Assembly: GCF_011393025.1 (NCBI RefSeq)
Contig: NZ_JAAOEO010000009.1
Span: 62,001 to 126,000 of the forward strand
DNA from: Neobacillus terrae
GTDB taxonomy: Bacteria > Bacillota > Bacilli > Bacillales > Cytobacillaceae
Length of the DNA: 64,000 bases
Direction of reading: 5' to 3'
A model generated the notes under the pieces. It saw only the letters and a list, made by a program, of their open reading frames with translations, made no database searches and had not been told where the DNA came from. Position 1 is the first letter of the stretch, and each line of letters opens with the position of its first letter. A program made the translations under genes and the position numbers. Positions 32,590 to 41,944 of this stretch are shown here, in pieces.

Positions 32590-34653
32590 TTAATGGCCAT
32601 GACCTTTACCTTTTCCATGGCCTTTCCCTTTCTTTTGCCATTTCTCTTGTTGTTTCCTTATTTTATCTTCCCACTTTTTCTCAGCCTCATTAAACTGCTC
32701 CTGCAGGCTATTTTGCTGGACCTGCTGCTGCTTTAACAATTCTTCCTGTCTCTTTTGTTCCATTAATGTTCCAATGTGCTGAACATTAAAGCTTTCTGGA
32801 TTAGTATTTTTTAGAGCCTCGGACATAACCTGCTGGAAAACCTTTGCTGCTCCCTCACTGCTTGTTGTGGTAAGATAGTGCGTGCTGTCTGTTTTATCAT
32901 ACCCCACCCAAACAGCTCCTACTAGATTGGGAGAATACCCCACAAACCATTGGTCCTTTACACCATTGATTCCTTTGATCGGAACTTGGGTGGAACCTGT
33001 TTTGCCGGCAATTTCATAACCCGGAACCTGAGCACCTTTTCCTGTACCTTCTTCAACCACACCCAGAAGAAGGGTATTCATTTTGTCCGTCACGGATTTC
33101 GATGTTACCTTTATCTCTTTCTTTTTCCAAACTGCTACTTTATTACCATTTGAATCTACAATTTTTCTTATTAAATGCGCAGGAATTCGTTCTCCCTGAT
33201 TCGGAAAAACGGAAAAAGCCTCTGCCATTATCATTGGTGATACGCCCCTATGAAGTCCCCCTAGTGCAATCGATAAATTACGGTCTTCTTTATCAAGGGG
33301 AATTCCGAAACGTTTAATTGAATCCAGGCCTTTTTTGATCCCAATTTCATTTAAAAGCCAGACCGCTGGTACATTCATGGATTCTTTGACAGCATCGTAC
33401 ATCGGTACCTCACCAAGATTCTGATGGTTATAATTCTTTGGTTCATAGTTTCCAAATTTCATAGGTTCATCTTTTAGCCTATCCGTAATATTCCAGCCTT
33501 CTTCCAGAGCTGGAGAGTAAACAGCAATCGGTTTAAAGGAGGATCCTGGCTGCGCTTGTAACTGGGTTGCCCTATTATAACCTCTAAAGGTGTGTTCCCC
33601 CCTCCCCCCAACAAGAGCCCTTACTCCTCCAGAATGAGGGTCCATAATTACCGATCCGCTTTGAACAAGACGGCCATTTCCTTGTGGAAATAAGGAATCA
33701 TTTTTATAGGTTTCTTCTGCTGAAGCCTGCATCCCAGGATCCATTTCAGTATAAATCTCGTATCCGCCTTCTAACAGCTTCTTTTGTGATAATCCATACT
33801 CTTTAATAGCCTCCTCAAAAACCTGGTCAACATAATATGGATATCTTCCCCAATAAGGGTCTGCTCCGCCATCCTTCAGAACTACCTTTTCAGCCTCCGC
33901 CTTTTTAAATTGACCGCTAGTAATAAAGCCTTGGTTTTTCATTGCAGCAAGAACAACATTTCTTCGGTCAATGGCTTGATGCAAATGGTCGTATGGATTT
34001 AAAGCAGATGGAGCTTTGATAATACCTGCAAGCAAAGCAGATTCGCTAATGGATAAATCTTTAACCTCTTTGCCAAAATATTTTAGGGAGGCATTTTTTA
34101 GCCCCCATGCACCTTTGCCAAAATAAATTTTGTTAAAGTACATTTGAAGGATCTCATCCTTGCTGTATTTTCCTTCTATTTTTTTTGCTAAAAAGAATTC
34201 CTCAAGTTTGCGTTTATAAGTTCTATTCGACGTAAGCAATGTATTTTTGGCGAGCTGCTGGGTAAGGGTGCTTCCCCCTTCCACCACTTCTCCTGCCACG
34301 GCATTTTTAAAGAAGGCTCTAAAAATCCCCTTGTAGTCTACTCCGCCATGCTCATAAAAACGGTGGTCCTCAATCGCTACTACCGCATCCTTCATGGACT
34401 TTGGCACCTGCCGGATTGATACTCCTTCATGCTTTGATCCTGAGATAATACTGGCCTTTTTTCCATTTACATCATACAGCACGGTAGGCTGAGATAGTTC
34501 ATTCTTTAATGCAGTAATATCTGTATCCTTAGAAAAGCCATGCAAAAACCATAAAAAGGCTAGGATAATCGTTGCAAGCAATAGTATCATAACCTGGTTC
34601 ATATGCCATTTTTTCCAATTCTTAATTAATCCGCCAAACATTAATGTCCTCAT
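32590..34653 (-). CDS. Class A penicillin-binding protein (PBP1A family)
   Basis: 687 residues, similar in size to B. subtilis PbpG/PbpF. One N-terminal transmembrane helix (about 20-40), glycosyltransferase domain with [10 protein letters not shown] and [12 protein letters not shown], then a transpeptidase domain with SxxK (PGSSFKP), SMN and KTGST. It polymerises and cross-links peptidoglycan at the outer membrane face. The last 60 residues are a Gln/Lys-rich coiled segment ending in [13 protein letters not shown], an unusual basic His/Gly tail. ATG 34653 follows AGGGGG; six extra upstream codons are possible. Confidence 0.9.
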   Translation of the reverse strand: MRTLMFGGLIKNWKKWHMNQVMILLLATIILAFLWFLHGFSKDTDITALKNELSQPTVLYDVNGKKASIISGSKHEGVSIRQVPKSMKDAVVAIEDHRFYEHGGVDYKGIFRAFFKNAVAGEVVEGGSTLTQQLAKNTLLTSNRTYKRKLEEFFLAKKIEGKYSKDEILQMYFNKIYFGKGAWGLKNASLKYFGKEVKDLSISESALLAGIIKAPSALNPYDHLHQAIDRRNVVLAAMKNQGFITSGQFKKAEAEKVVLKDGGADPYWGRYPYYVDQVFEEAIKEYGLSQKKLLEGGYEIYTEMDPGMQASAEETYKNDSLFPQGNGRLVQSGSVIMDPHSGGVRALVGGRGEHTFRGYNRATQLQAQPGSSFKPIAVYSPALEEGWNITDRLKDEPMKFGNYEPKNYNHQNLGEVPMYDAVKESMNVPAVWLLNEIGIKKGLDSIKRFGIPLDKEDRNLSIALGGLHRGVSPMIMAEAFSVFPNQGERIPAHLIRKIVDSNGNKVAVWKKKEIKVTSKSVTDKMNTLLLGVVEEGTGKGAQVPGYEIAGKTGSTQVPIKGINGVKDQWFVGYSPNLVGAVWVGYDKTDSTHYLTTTSSEGAAKVFQQVMSEALKNTNPESFNVQHIGTLMEQKRQEELLKQQQVQQNSLQEQFNEAEKKWEDKIRKQQEKWQKKGKGHGKGKGHGH

Positions 34654-34965
34654 TTCTTCCCCCTGAAACAAAAATCTGCCTAATTTTTCTAAGATGTACT
34701 ATTTACCCATACTTCGTGGACTTTACACTCGGGATAGTTTATGCCGCCGCCACAAAAATAAAAACCTTTGAACCGGAAACTCATCCCATTGATTCAAAGG
34801 TCTTAAGTCATTTATTTTGTTGCTGAAATCCTGGCTGCCTGCTAGATGTTAGAATGTCTTTACCTTCTGTTCTATAGAAAAAAATTCGTAAATCACATTG
34901 GTTTTGTGGGGGTTTATGTTAAGGGCTACTCCATCCAATAAAAAAAGGATAGATGTTCTTCCCGT
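34654..34965. other. Intergenic region with a minus-strand terminator-like hairpin
   Basis: At 34757-34803, AAACCTTTGAA and TTCAAAGGT form a stem around a 25-base loop, followed on the minus strand by TTTTTATTTTTG; it could end the XRE regulator transcript. No other gene, promoter or repeat was recognised. Confidence 0.45.
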
Positions 34966-35430
34966 TTACAGCATGTTGTTTTTTCCAGCGAGCTCCTGCA
35001 AACGCACTTTAGAATATTCTTCATCAAAACTGCTGAATATTCTGTAGTGACCCTCATCAAGAATTCTAAAATGTTTACTTAAAATATTTTGCTGAAGGAC
35101 ATATCCATTTTCTCTGGTTACTTCCTTCCACCATACTCTTCCGCCCATTGTCTTTTGTTTTTTTACATCAATACCTTCACGTGCGACTGTTTCAAGGACC
35201 TCAATTGGTTCATTTCCAAAAAGGAATTGAACGGTATCGGACTCCCTAAACAGGGCACAGGCGGAGACTACCGTAGACCACCCAGCCAGAACTCTCCCTT
35301 TCTCAATTTGTACGAGAGTCTTTTTTGAAACGCCTATAATTTCCGCCATCCTATCCTGGGTATATCCAGCTTCCAAACGAATAAGGCGAAGTTTTTCAGA
35401 CATCTTCTTGATAATTTCATCCCTGGTCAC
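34966..35430 (-). CDS. XRE-family helix-turn-helix transcriptional regulator
   Basis: 154 residues. An N-terminal XRE helix-turn-helix (LRLIRLEAGYTQDRMAEIIG then VSKKTLVQIEKGR, about 10-45) is joined to a C-terminal region that I do not recognise. GTG 35430 with GAAGGAAGGG six bases upstream is preferred over a TTG at 35448. It stands alone between feoB's small partner gene and the PBP gene. Targets unknown. Confidence 0.8.
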   Translation of the reverse strand: MTRDEIIKKMSEKLRLIRLEAGYTQDRMAEIIGVSKKTLVQIEKGRVLAGWSTVVSACALFRESDTVQFLFGNEPIEVLETVAREGIDVKKQKTMGGRVWWKEVTRENGYVLQQNILSKHFRILDEGHYRIFSSFDEEYSKVRLQELAGKNNML

Positions 35431-35489
35431 TAAGAACCCTTCCTTCAATGGTGGTATAGTGAAATTTTACACAAAAATAAACTTTTTTA

Positions 35490-35526
35490 AAAGAAAAACA
35501 GCTGTTCACAAGAAACAGCTGTTTAC
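35490..35526 (-). terminator. Terminator of the feo operon
   Basis: AAACAGCTGTT / AACAGCTGTTT perfect 11-bp stem followed by TTCTTTTAAAAAAG on the minus strand, just after the stop of the small Feo protein. Confidence 0.88.
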
Positions 35527-35530
35527 TAAT

Positions 35531-35683
35531 TTATTTACTTTCAAAGGAACTGCACTGGCTAGAGCAATTTTTCGAAAGAGAGCAAGCCGCGCATTTGCCT
35601 TTTTTAGATTTATTGATAAACCGGACAAAAGCCCAGCTGGCATAACTAAAGATGGCACCGCCAATTATAATATTCGCTATCAT
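35531..35683 (-). CDS. FeoB-associated Cys-rich membrane protein
   Basis: 50-residue protein: one N-terminal transmembrane helix (ANIIIGGAIFSYASWAFV) and a C-terminal KCAACSLSKNCSSQC cluster with four cysteines. This is the small family regularly found behind feoB, thought to assist iron uptake. AAAGGTG lies before ATG 35683, 48 bases after the feoB stop, and a terminator follows. Confidence 0.85.
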   Translation of the reverse strand: MIANIIIGGAIFSYASWAFVRFINKSKKGKCAACSLSKNCSSQCSSFESK

Positions 35684-35731
35684 AAATACCACACCTTTCT
35701 CTTATCAATGACTGCTTTTGGGAAATTACCC

Positions 35732-37735
35732 TTACACAAGTCCAAACATTTTTCCGCCCTGATAAACAATTCCTGCCAGTAAATAGGCTATTGCCAGGGC
35801 ATATAAAATGGAGAAAGCAGTCCATTTCTTGGATGATGTTTCTTTGTATATAGTCGCTGTTGTTGCCAAACATGGAATATACAGAAGAATGAATACCATA
35901 AAGCTATAAGCCGCTAGAGGTGTATAGTAGTTTGATAATAATCCCTGAAGGTTTTCACCCTTAGGAACAAAATAAATGATATTCATTGTGGAGATAATAG
36001 ATTCTTTTGCCAAAAAGCCTGTTAATAGAGACGCGCCTGCCTGCCAAGTACCAAAGCCAAGCGGTGCGAGCAGAGGCGCAAGCACTCCACCAATAGCTGC
36101 AAGGAAGCTATGATCCATATCCACTTTTAATCCGCCAGGACCGGCATACGATAACACCCAGATAAAAACAGAACCTGCAAAAATAAATGTTCCGGCTTTC
36201 CTAACAAAGCCTTTCCCTTTATCCCAAGTACTTCTTCTAAGTGCCTGAAACTGTGGCAGTCTGTACGGCGGAAGCTCGATCACAAACAAAGATGTTTCTG
36301 ACTTTAAGATAGTTGAAGAAAAAACTTTAGCTAGAATAAGAGCTACGACAATTCCCAGTACATATAAGCTTAAAACCACTAGAGCTTTTTGTCCCTGAAA
36401 AAAGGCTCCGACAAATAAGGCATAAACCGGAAGTCTAGCAGAACAGGACATGAGCGGAGTGAGCAATATGGTTAACAGCCGTTCCCTTGGTGTCTCGATC
36501 GTCCTTGCAGCCATAATCCCCGGTACATTACAGCCAAAGCCAATCATCATTGGAATAAAGGCTTTACCGTTTAATCCGACAGATTCCATAATCCTGTCCA
36601 TAACGAGAGCAACCCTTGCCATATAACCTGAGTCTTCTAAAAGTGATATGAAGAAGAATAGGATAAATATTTGCGGTACAAAGACTAGTACTCCTCCTAC
36701 ACCAGCAACAAGCCCCTGGATAATTAGGTCATGGATAAAAGGAGAAGCTCCCACAACTGACAGTGATTTTTCAATTGCATTTGTTACAGGACCTGTGAGC
36801 AATTTATCTAGCAGATCAGCCAAAGGAGTTCCAAGCCAGTCAAAAGTGAGCATAAACATCACATACATTAAGGCCAGAAAAATAGGCATTCCAAGATAAC
36901 GGTTTGTTACCAGGCTATCTATCTTTTCGGTTAGTGGAGTTCCAGCTTTTTTCTTACTGACCGATTCAGTCAAAATATTTTCAATAACCATTTTTCTCTT
37001 TAAATAGATAAAATGAGGCAGTGACTTTCCGCCTTCTTTAACTTTTACTTTTTCTGTAACATCATTAAGGAGAGCTTCCATTTTTTGCGGATTAATGATA
37101 GTACGAAGATATTCTTCTACATATTTGTTACCTTCAAACCATTGAAGCGCCAGCCATCTTGGTGAATGATTGGTTTTCCCCTCTAATTCACCTGCTGTTA
37201 ATAAAATGGTGTCCTCCACATCTTTTCCATAGTAAACAAGGATTTTTCGTTCTAAAGTCTCCTTCTCATCGGAAATGACATTAACCAGCTGGTCACAGCC
37301 TTTACCGCTTCTGGCTACAACCGGCACCACTTTTACGCCAACCAGATGGGAAAACTTATCTATATCTATATTAATTCCTCGGCTTGCCGCTACATCGACC
37401 ATATTAAGCCCAATTAGAGCAGGCTTTCCATATTCAAGCAATTGCAGAGTTAAATGCAAATTACGCTCGAGCTGCGAGGCATCCAATATATTTAATAATC
37501 GATCAAACTTTTCATTTAAAAAGAAGGATGTAACCACACCTTCATCCTTTGAAAGGGGATTTAAAGTATAAACTCCCGGTAAATCAATTAATTTGCCAAT
37601 ATTATTTTTAAAAAGTCCTACTTTTTTTTCTACAGTTACGCCGCTCCAGTTGCCGACATATTCATAGGACCCTGTTAAGTTATTAAACAATGAAGTTTTA
37701 CCAGTATTGGGGTTTCCTATTAAAGCAACTTCCAT
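35732..37735 (-). CDS. feoB: Ferrous iron transporter FeoB
   Basis: 667-residue Fe(II) transporter. N-terminal G domain with G1 GNPNTGKTS (7-15), G3 DLPGVY and G4 NMVD, a helical GDI-like domain, then gate-containing membrane helices (GFGCNVPGIMAARTI and CSARLPVYALF). The ATG overlaps the last base of the feoA stop. Under a Fur box upstream of feoA, so expected to be derepressed in low iron. Confidence 0.95.
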   Translation of the reverse strand: MEVALIGNPNTGKTSLFNNLTGSYEYVGNWSGVTVEKKVGLFKNNIGKLIDLPGVYTLNPLSKDEGVVTSFFLNEKFDRLLNILDASQLERNLHLTLQLLEYGKPALIGLNMVDVAASRGINIDIDKFSHLVGVKVVPVVARSGKGCDQLVNVISDEKETLERKILVYYGKDVEDTILLTAGELEGKTNHSPRWLALQWFEGNKYVEEYLRTIINPQKMEALLNDVTEKVKVKEGGKSLPHFIYLKRKMVIENILTESVSKKKAGTPLTEKIDSLVTNRYLGMPIFLALMYVMFMLTFDWLGTPLADLLDKLLTGPVTNAIEKSLSVVGASPFIHDLIIQGLVAGVGGVLVFVPQIFILFFFISLLEDSGYMARVALVMDRIMESVGLNGKAFIPMMIGFGCNVPGIMAARTIETPRERLLTILLTPLMSCSARLPVYALFVGAFFQGQKALVVLSLYVLGIVVALILAKVFSSTILKSETSLFVIELPPYRLPQFQALRRSTWDKGKGFVRKAGTFIFAGSVFIWVLSYAGPGGLKVDMDHSFLAAIGGVLAPLLAPLGFGTWQAGASLLTGFLAKESIISTMNIIYFVPKGENLQGLLSNYYTPLAAYSFMVFILLYIPCLATTATIYKETSSKKWTAFSILYALAIAYLLAGIVYQGGKMFGLV

Positions 37736-37959
37736 TATAACCGCTCCACTTCAATACAATCTGCTTCTTTACGGCGTATGCCAACACACTGCCCGCAGGA
37801 TTCAATCATGATGGGGCCCCCAAAAGGCATGACACATTTTACACAGACCTCTGTTCCCTCTGTGATACCTAAATCAAGTAAACGCCTTTTAACAAGGTGA
37901 CCTACATGAGAGATATTAATGATCTTTGCTTTTTCTCCAGCTTTCAAATGACCAAACAT
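37735..37959 (-). CDS. feoA: Ferrous iron transport protein FeoA
   Basis: 74-residue SH3-like cytoplasmic partner of FeoB (MFGHLKAGEKAKIINI, RRLLDLGITEGTEV). It carries cysteines in CVKCVMPFGGP and SCGQCVG, more than classical FeoA. ATG 37959 follows AAAGGGTG; the GTG three codons earlier lies inside the ribosome site. First gene of feoA-feoB-Cys-rich protein. Confidence 0.92.
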   Translation of the reverse strand: MFGHLKAGEKAKIINISHVGHLVKRRLLDLGITEGTEVCVKCVMPFGGPIMIESCGQCVGIRRKEADCIEVERL

Positions 37960-37976
37960 GTTTATCACCCTTTAAT

Positions 37977-37991
37977 TGAGAATGATTATCT
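37977..37991 (-). promoter_or_regulatory. Fur box upstream of feoA
   Basis: TGAGAATGATTATCT, differing from the TGATAATNATTATCA consensus at two positions, 18 bases before feoA. Read as iron repression of the feo operon. Confidence 0.8.
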
Positions 37992-38165
37992 TTACTATGT
38001 AGTTATTTTAACACTAAAACTAAAAAAATGTAAAAGCAATATTAAGGGAAATTCCTTTGAATATGCTGAGAAAGGATAAAAGTTTATAAGTTTGACATAT
38101 TTACTTTCTTACTCGTTTTTTTTGGCTTTTAAATTCAGTCGCTGTTAATCTTACTTGTGGATTTT

Positions 38166-38200
38166 CTCCAAGCCACTCGCTTCCCGCAGGAGTCTCGTGA
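38166..38200. repeat. Short fragment of repeat family B
   Basis: CCAAGCCACTCGCTTCCCGC followed by AGGAGTCTCG. The remaining part of the gap between feoA and yhgE (37992-38395) is very A/T-rich and shows no other gene. Confidence 0.5.
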
Positions 38201-38395
38201 TCTTGCTCTACAATCAACACATATAAAAATCAAAACTGCTTTTTAACGAAGCCTAAGTTTAAGAAAAAGCTACTTCCATTCTCAATCCAATACATAGGTA
38301 AATAGTATTATTCTAAAATAATATTTATAATATTTTTTATTTTCTGTAAATTAAAGGATTTTTTACCATTTTTGTAGAATTATATAAATCGAGCG

Positions 38396-38414
38396 AAAAA
38401 TGAATAGTCATTCA
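38396..38414. promoter_or_regulatory. Palindromic operator, FadR-like, in front of yhgE
   Basis: Read on the minus strand TGAATGACTATTCATT, close to the B. subtilis FadR consensus TGAATGANTANTCATTCA. It lies just after a possible promoter (TTTACC at 38362, TATAAA at 38384). A related perfect palindrome, TGAATAGTTTATTCA, lies at 48460-48474. A TetR-family repressor is the natural candidate; which one is unknown. Confidence 0.45.
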
Positions 38415-38450
38415 TTTTTTCTCAACAAAAAACAAAGGGGGTATTATGAA

Positions 38451-40895
38451 TTGAATGTTTTTAGCTTATTTTGGAGTGAATTAGCTAAACTTGCAGTAAA
38501 AAAAGGGGTGTTACTGTCTGTTATAGCTGCTCTGCTGATCCCTGTTGTGTACGGCGGAATTCTTCTCTCTCCCACATGGAGTCCGTATGACAATCTTTCC
38601 AACCTGCCAGTAGCAGTAGTAAACAACGATGAAGGTGCTATGTCAGGCGATGAGAAAATTAATGTAGGAAATGACCTGGTCGCTGATCTGAAAAAAGGCA
38701 AGGATTTGCGCTGGGAATTTGTTGATTCAGACGAAGCTCGATCCGGACTTGATAATTTTAAGTATTATATGATTATTGAAATTCCAAAGGATTTTTCTAA
38801 GAGAGTAACCACTGTACTTGAACCAAACCCAAAAAACCTGGAGCTTAAATTCACTCAAAATGAAGGTCTTAATTTCATGGCTGCACAGGTAACTAAAAGT
38901 GCAACAGAAAGTATCCGCGAACAGCTTGCTAATAAAATTACTGAGAAATACGTAAAGAATATTTTTGCAAATCTTGGTGATGTAGCAAATGGGTTTAAAA
39001 CAGCTGCGGATGGCTCTGCTCAACTGCATGACGGTACCGTTCAGCTTCATGATGGAACTGGCCAGATGCTGGATTCACTGACAGAAAAATCAGCTGATAT
39101 TAAAAAACTTGCAGACGGTTCAAAAGAGCTTGAGGCAGGAACTGCGGAGATGGCGAGTTCTTTATCCTCCAAGCAAAGTGATATAACCAAACTTGCAAGC
39201 GGTTCCAAAGAATTAAAAAGTGGAACTGGACTTCTCCTTTCCTCTTTAAACAGTAAATCCGGCGACATTACCCGTTTAGCTCAAGGATCAGCTGCTGCTA
39301 ATGATGGTACAGGAAAATTGCTTGCTGCTCTAAAAGCTGGACAGCCTGGCGTTCAGCAGCTTGCTGCAGGCGGGAAGAGCCTAGCAGAAAATGCACCAAT
39401 TCTAAAAGCTGGCACTTCAACAATACTGGCAGGCCTTACAGCTGCCCAGGATTCAATTAAAAAGAAAATTGGTCCTGGAACATTAGGGGTGTCGAAAGGA
39501 GCAAGCGAAGTAGCAGAAAAGTCAGAAAAGTTAAGGGGCGGATTACAGGGACTTTTGCAACTGTTGGAGGCTTATAAAACCTCGAATAAATTGGAAAGTG
39601 ACACAGACTATATTCAGATTATTGGTGCGGTCAATACTATGATTAACGAGGCAAACAACAACGCCCCTAAACTTGTGGAATTAAAAACAGGGGCAGCATT
39701 AATATCTGCTGCATTCACAGAAAACAAAGTACCAGATCCCAAAAATTCCCTTATCGATGGAATTAATCTTATGGCTGCAGGACAAAAAAATATTGATGAT
39801 GGAGCTACATTACTGGTAGCAAGCGCCCCTGCCCTTCAAAAAGGCACAGCGGACCTTGCGACAGGCTGGAATACAATGATTGATCAAGTTACACTTCTTC
39901 ACGGTGGCACTACTCAAATCGCCGATGGAACAAAGGCCGTCCAAACAGGCTGGGGTGATATGACTGTTGGAGTAACAAAGCTTGATATTGGAGCCGCTCA
40001 GATTTCTGCTGGAAACGCTTCTGTTGATAAGGGATGGCATGACCTGTCGGCTGGGGCTATACAAATCCATGATGGCATGGTTCAGGTTAGCGATGGAAAT
40101 GCCTCTGTTAATAAAGGCTGGGGTGACATGACAACAGGTGTTACACAGTTAAATGATGGAGCTGCCAAGCTTGATGATGGGTCAAACCAGCTCGCCTCCG
40201 GACTGAAGGATGGTGCGCAAAAAACTAGTGCCATTAAAGCAGATGATCAAAATATAAAAATGTTTGCGTCACCTGTTAAACTGGCTGGAAGCACGGTTCA
40301 TAAGTATCCGCACTACCGGGATTCAACTGCACCTTATGTTTTATCTTTAGCTTTATTTGTTGGAATTCTGGTTTTATCATTATTTATTAATTTCAGAAGG
40401 CCTGAAGAAGTTTCCGCACTCAGCTGGTTTGGAGCTAAATTCTTAAATCTTTCGGTTCTTGCGGTAGGACAAGCCCTTCTATTATCACTAGTTGTCCTTG
40501 GCTTTTTAGGAATGAATGTAGATAACCCTGTGGCTTTTGTTTTATTTGCTGTAATTGTAAGTATCATATTTTCAGGAATTATTTTATTCTTTGCATCGTT
40601 GGGGAATGCCGGAAGATTCATTGCTCTTGCATTCGTAGTGTTGCAGCTTTCTACAACTGGGGCTAACCTCCCAATCGATATGCTGCCTGAAAATCTCCGT
40701 AACCTGAGCTCGTACCTTCCATTTACTTATACAATAGAAGGATTTAAGTCGATTATTTCACTTAATGACTCAGGGGCAGCTTTTGGAAACATTGCGATTC
40801 TGCTCGGCTTCTTTGTATTATTTATGGTGCTTTCAGCAGCTGTTTTCTTATTAAAATCCAAGGAACAGCCACATCAGGCGGACATCGCTGTTTAA
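38451..40895 (+). CDS. yhgE: YhgE/Pip-type membrane protein
   Basis: 814 residues. One N-terminal transmembrane helix (GVLLSVIAALLIPVVYGGIL), a long extracellular part with some 15 repeats built on LHDGT/LxxGSxxL (for example AQLHDGTVQLHDGTGQ), and five or six C-terminal helices ending near residue 800, the YhgE/phage-infection-protein layout related to ABC-2 permeases. Function not settled; secretion-related proteins are close relatives. TTG 38451 behind AAAGGGGG is preferred over ATG 38400. In B. subtilis it follows the TetR gene yhgD, which is missing here. Confidence 0.85.
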   Translation: MNVFSLFWSELAKLAVKKGVLLSVIAALLIPVVYGGILLSPTWSPYDNLSNLPVAVVNNDEGAMSGDEKINVGNDLVADLKKGKDLRWEFVDSDEARSGLDNFKYYMIIEIPKDFSKRVTTVLEPNPKNLELKFTQNEGLNFMAAQVTKSATESIREQLANKITEKYVKNIFANLGDVANGFKTAADGSAQLHDGTVQLHDGTGQMLDSLTEKSADIKKLADGSKELEAGTAEMASSLSSKQSDITKLASGSKELKSGTGLLLSSLNSKSGDITRLAQGSAAANDGTGKLLAALKAGQPGVQQLAAGGKSLAENAPILKAGTSTILAGLTAAQDSIKKKIGPGTLGVSKGASEVAEKSEKLRGGLQGLLQLLEAYKTSNKLESDTDYIQIIGAVNTMINEANNNAPKLVELKTGAALISAAFTENKVPDPKNSLIDGINLMAAGQKNIDDGATLLVASAPALQKGTADLATGWNTMIDQVTLLHGGTTQIADGTKAVQTGWGDMTVGVTKLDIGAAQISAGNASVDKGWHDLSAGAIQIHDGMVQVSDGNASVNKGWGDMTTGVTQLNDGAAKLDDGSNQLASGLKDGAQKTSAIKADDQNIKMFASPVKLAGSTVHKYPHYRDSTAPYVLSLALFVGILVLSLFINFRRPEEVSALSWFGAKFLNLSVLAVGQALLLSLVVLGFLGMNVDNPVAFVLFAVIVSIIFSGIILFFASLGNAGRFIALAFVVLQLSTTGANLPIDMLPENLRNLSSYLPFTYTIEGFKSIISLNDSGAAFGNIAILLGFFVLFMVLSAAVFLLKSKEQPHQADIAV

Positions 40896-40916
40896 ATTAT
40901 TCTTTTAAATAAGTAT

Positions 40917-40953
40917 AAAAAAGCCCTCTTCCATATGGAATGAGGGCTTTTTT
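40917..40953. terminator. Bidirectional terminator between yhgE and thiT
   Basis: AAAAAAGCCCTC / GAGGGCTTTTTT with an inner TTCCATATGGAA, symmetrical on both strands, between convergent genes. Confidence 0.92.
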
Positions 40954-40960
40954 CAGCTTA

Positions 40961-41557
40961 TTAAAACTCTTTCTTAGCTGAACGATAGAGCATGGTTCTT
41001 GGTGCTGCGCTAATAACAAGAATTACTAGAATTGCGCTGATAACAAAGCTTGCCAGCATATAGGTGCCGTTATATATTAATGAATAAAGTGCTACCGGCT
41101 GGCCTTTTGGTGCATAGGAGCCGAAAAACACGATACCTGAAATAAAATGGCAGATAAATCTTAACAAGCTTCCGATAAACGCACCGACAACTGCAAGCGT
41201 CATCCACTGCCCTTTTCGATTCTGTGCCAATGACTGCTTTAAGCCAGCAGCAACTAATCCAGCAAGGCCAACTGTTGCAAAAGCCAGGATATAATCAAGG
41301 AATCCCTGTATAGGATGAACAACGGTCGAAAACCCTAAAATTAATTGAAGCAGCCCTAATAAAAAGCCAGTCAACACCCCGCCTTTGGTTCCCCAGCGGT
41401 AGGCCATTAGAAAAATAGGAACCATTGCAATTGATACAGATCCTCCCTGCGGCCAAATTCTAGAAAAAATAAATCCTGATGCCAGGTCCAGTAAATAAGC
41501 AAGTGCTGTAAAAACTGCAACCTCCACTAAAAACAATGTTTTGCTTTTTTGATTCAA
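40961..41557 (-). CDS. thiT: Thiamine-specific ECF transporter S component ThiT
   Basis: 198-residue membrane protein with six helices. The thiamine-binding signature WPQGGSVSIAMVPI is present, followed by YRWGTKGG and QGFLDYILAF. ThiT (YuaJ) binds thiamine and works with the shared EcfAA'T module encoded elsewhere. A TPP riboswitch and terminator lie directly upstream, confirming the substrate class. Ribosome site AAAGGGGG before the ATG. Confidence 0.94.
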   Translation of the reverse strand: MNQKSKTLFLVEVAVFTALAYLLDLASGFIFSRIWPQGGSVSIAMVPIFLMAYRWGTKGGVLTGFLLGLLQLILGFSTVVHPIQGFLDYILAFATVGLAGLVAAGLKQSLAQNRKGQWMTLAVVGAFIGSLLRFICHFISGIVFFGSYAPKGQPVALYSLIYNGTYMLASFVISAILVILVISAAPRTMLYRSAKKEF

Positions 41558-41628
41558 AACCTTTTCCCCCTTTTAATTTGGAGAGTGTCTTTCCCTATTG
41601 GCTATTGCTCCGCATAAAAGTGGAATGC

Positions 41629-41665
41629 AAAAAGCAATCCAGGACGGTTGGGGACCCTGCATTGC
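41629..41665 (-). terminator. Riboswitch-controlled terminator of thiT
   Basis: GCAAT-CAGG and CCTG-ATTGC form a stem with a G-G mismatch, followed by TTTTTGC on the minus strand, between the TPP aptamer and thiT. Expected to form when TPP is bound. Confidence 0.75.
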
Positions 41666-41679
41666 CTATATCCTCAAAC

Positions 41680-41768
41680 CACATCCCTACGCTAGCGTTA
41701 ACTAACAGGTTCATAGGGTCAGAACTCGAACATTCACTCTCAGCCGCTTTTGCAGCTCCCCCTGTGGA
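41680..41768 (-). promoter_or_regulatory. TPP riboswitch (THI element)
   Basis: Minus strand carries the conserved aptamer words in order: ACAGGGGGAGC, GGCTGAGAG, GACCCTATGAACCTGTTAGT and TAACGCTAGCGTAGGGA. It sits 120 bases before thiT and controls it by thiamine pyrophosphate. Confidence 0.93.
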
Positions 41769-41944
41769 AATATTAAATTTAATTCTTTTTCGACTATACT
41801 ACTTTTTATCATCTCCGACAAGGAAAAACATGGATTATGCAAAACATGCAAATTGGACGATTTTATTTTGAAGGAATTCTGCTCCATCCTATCGAATTAT
41901 TTCATCTAAAGCCCGCTTTCATTTATCCCGATAGGAGGACCAAC

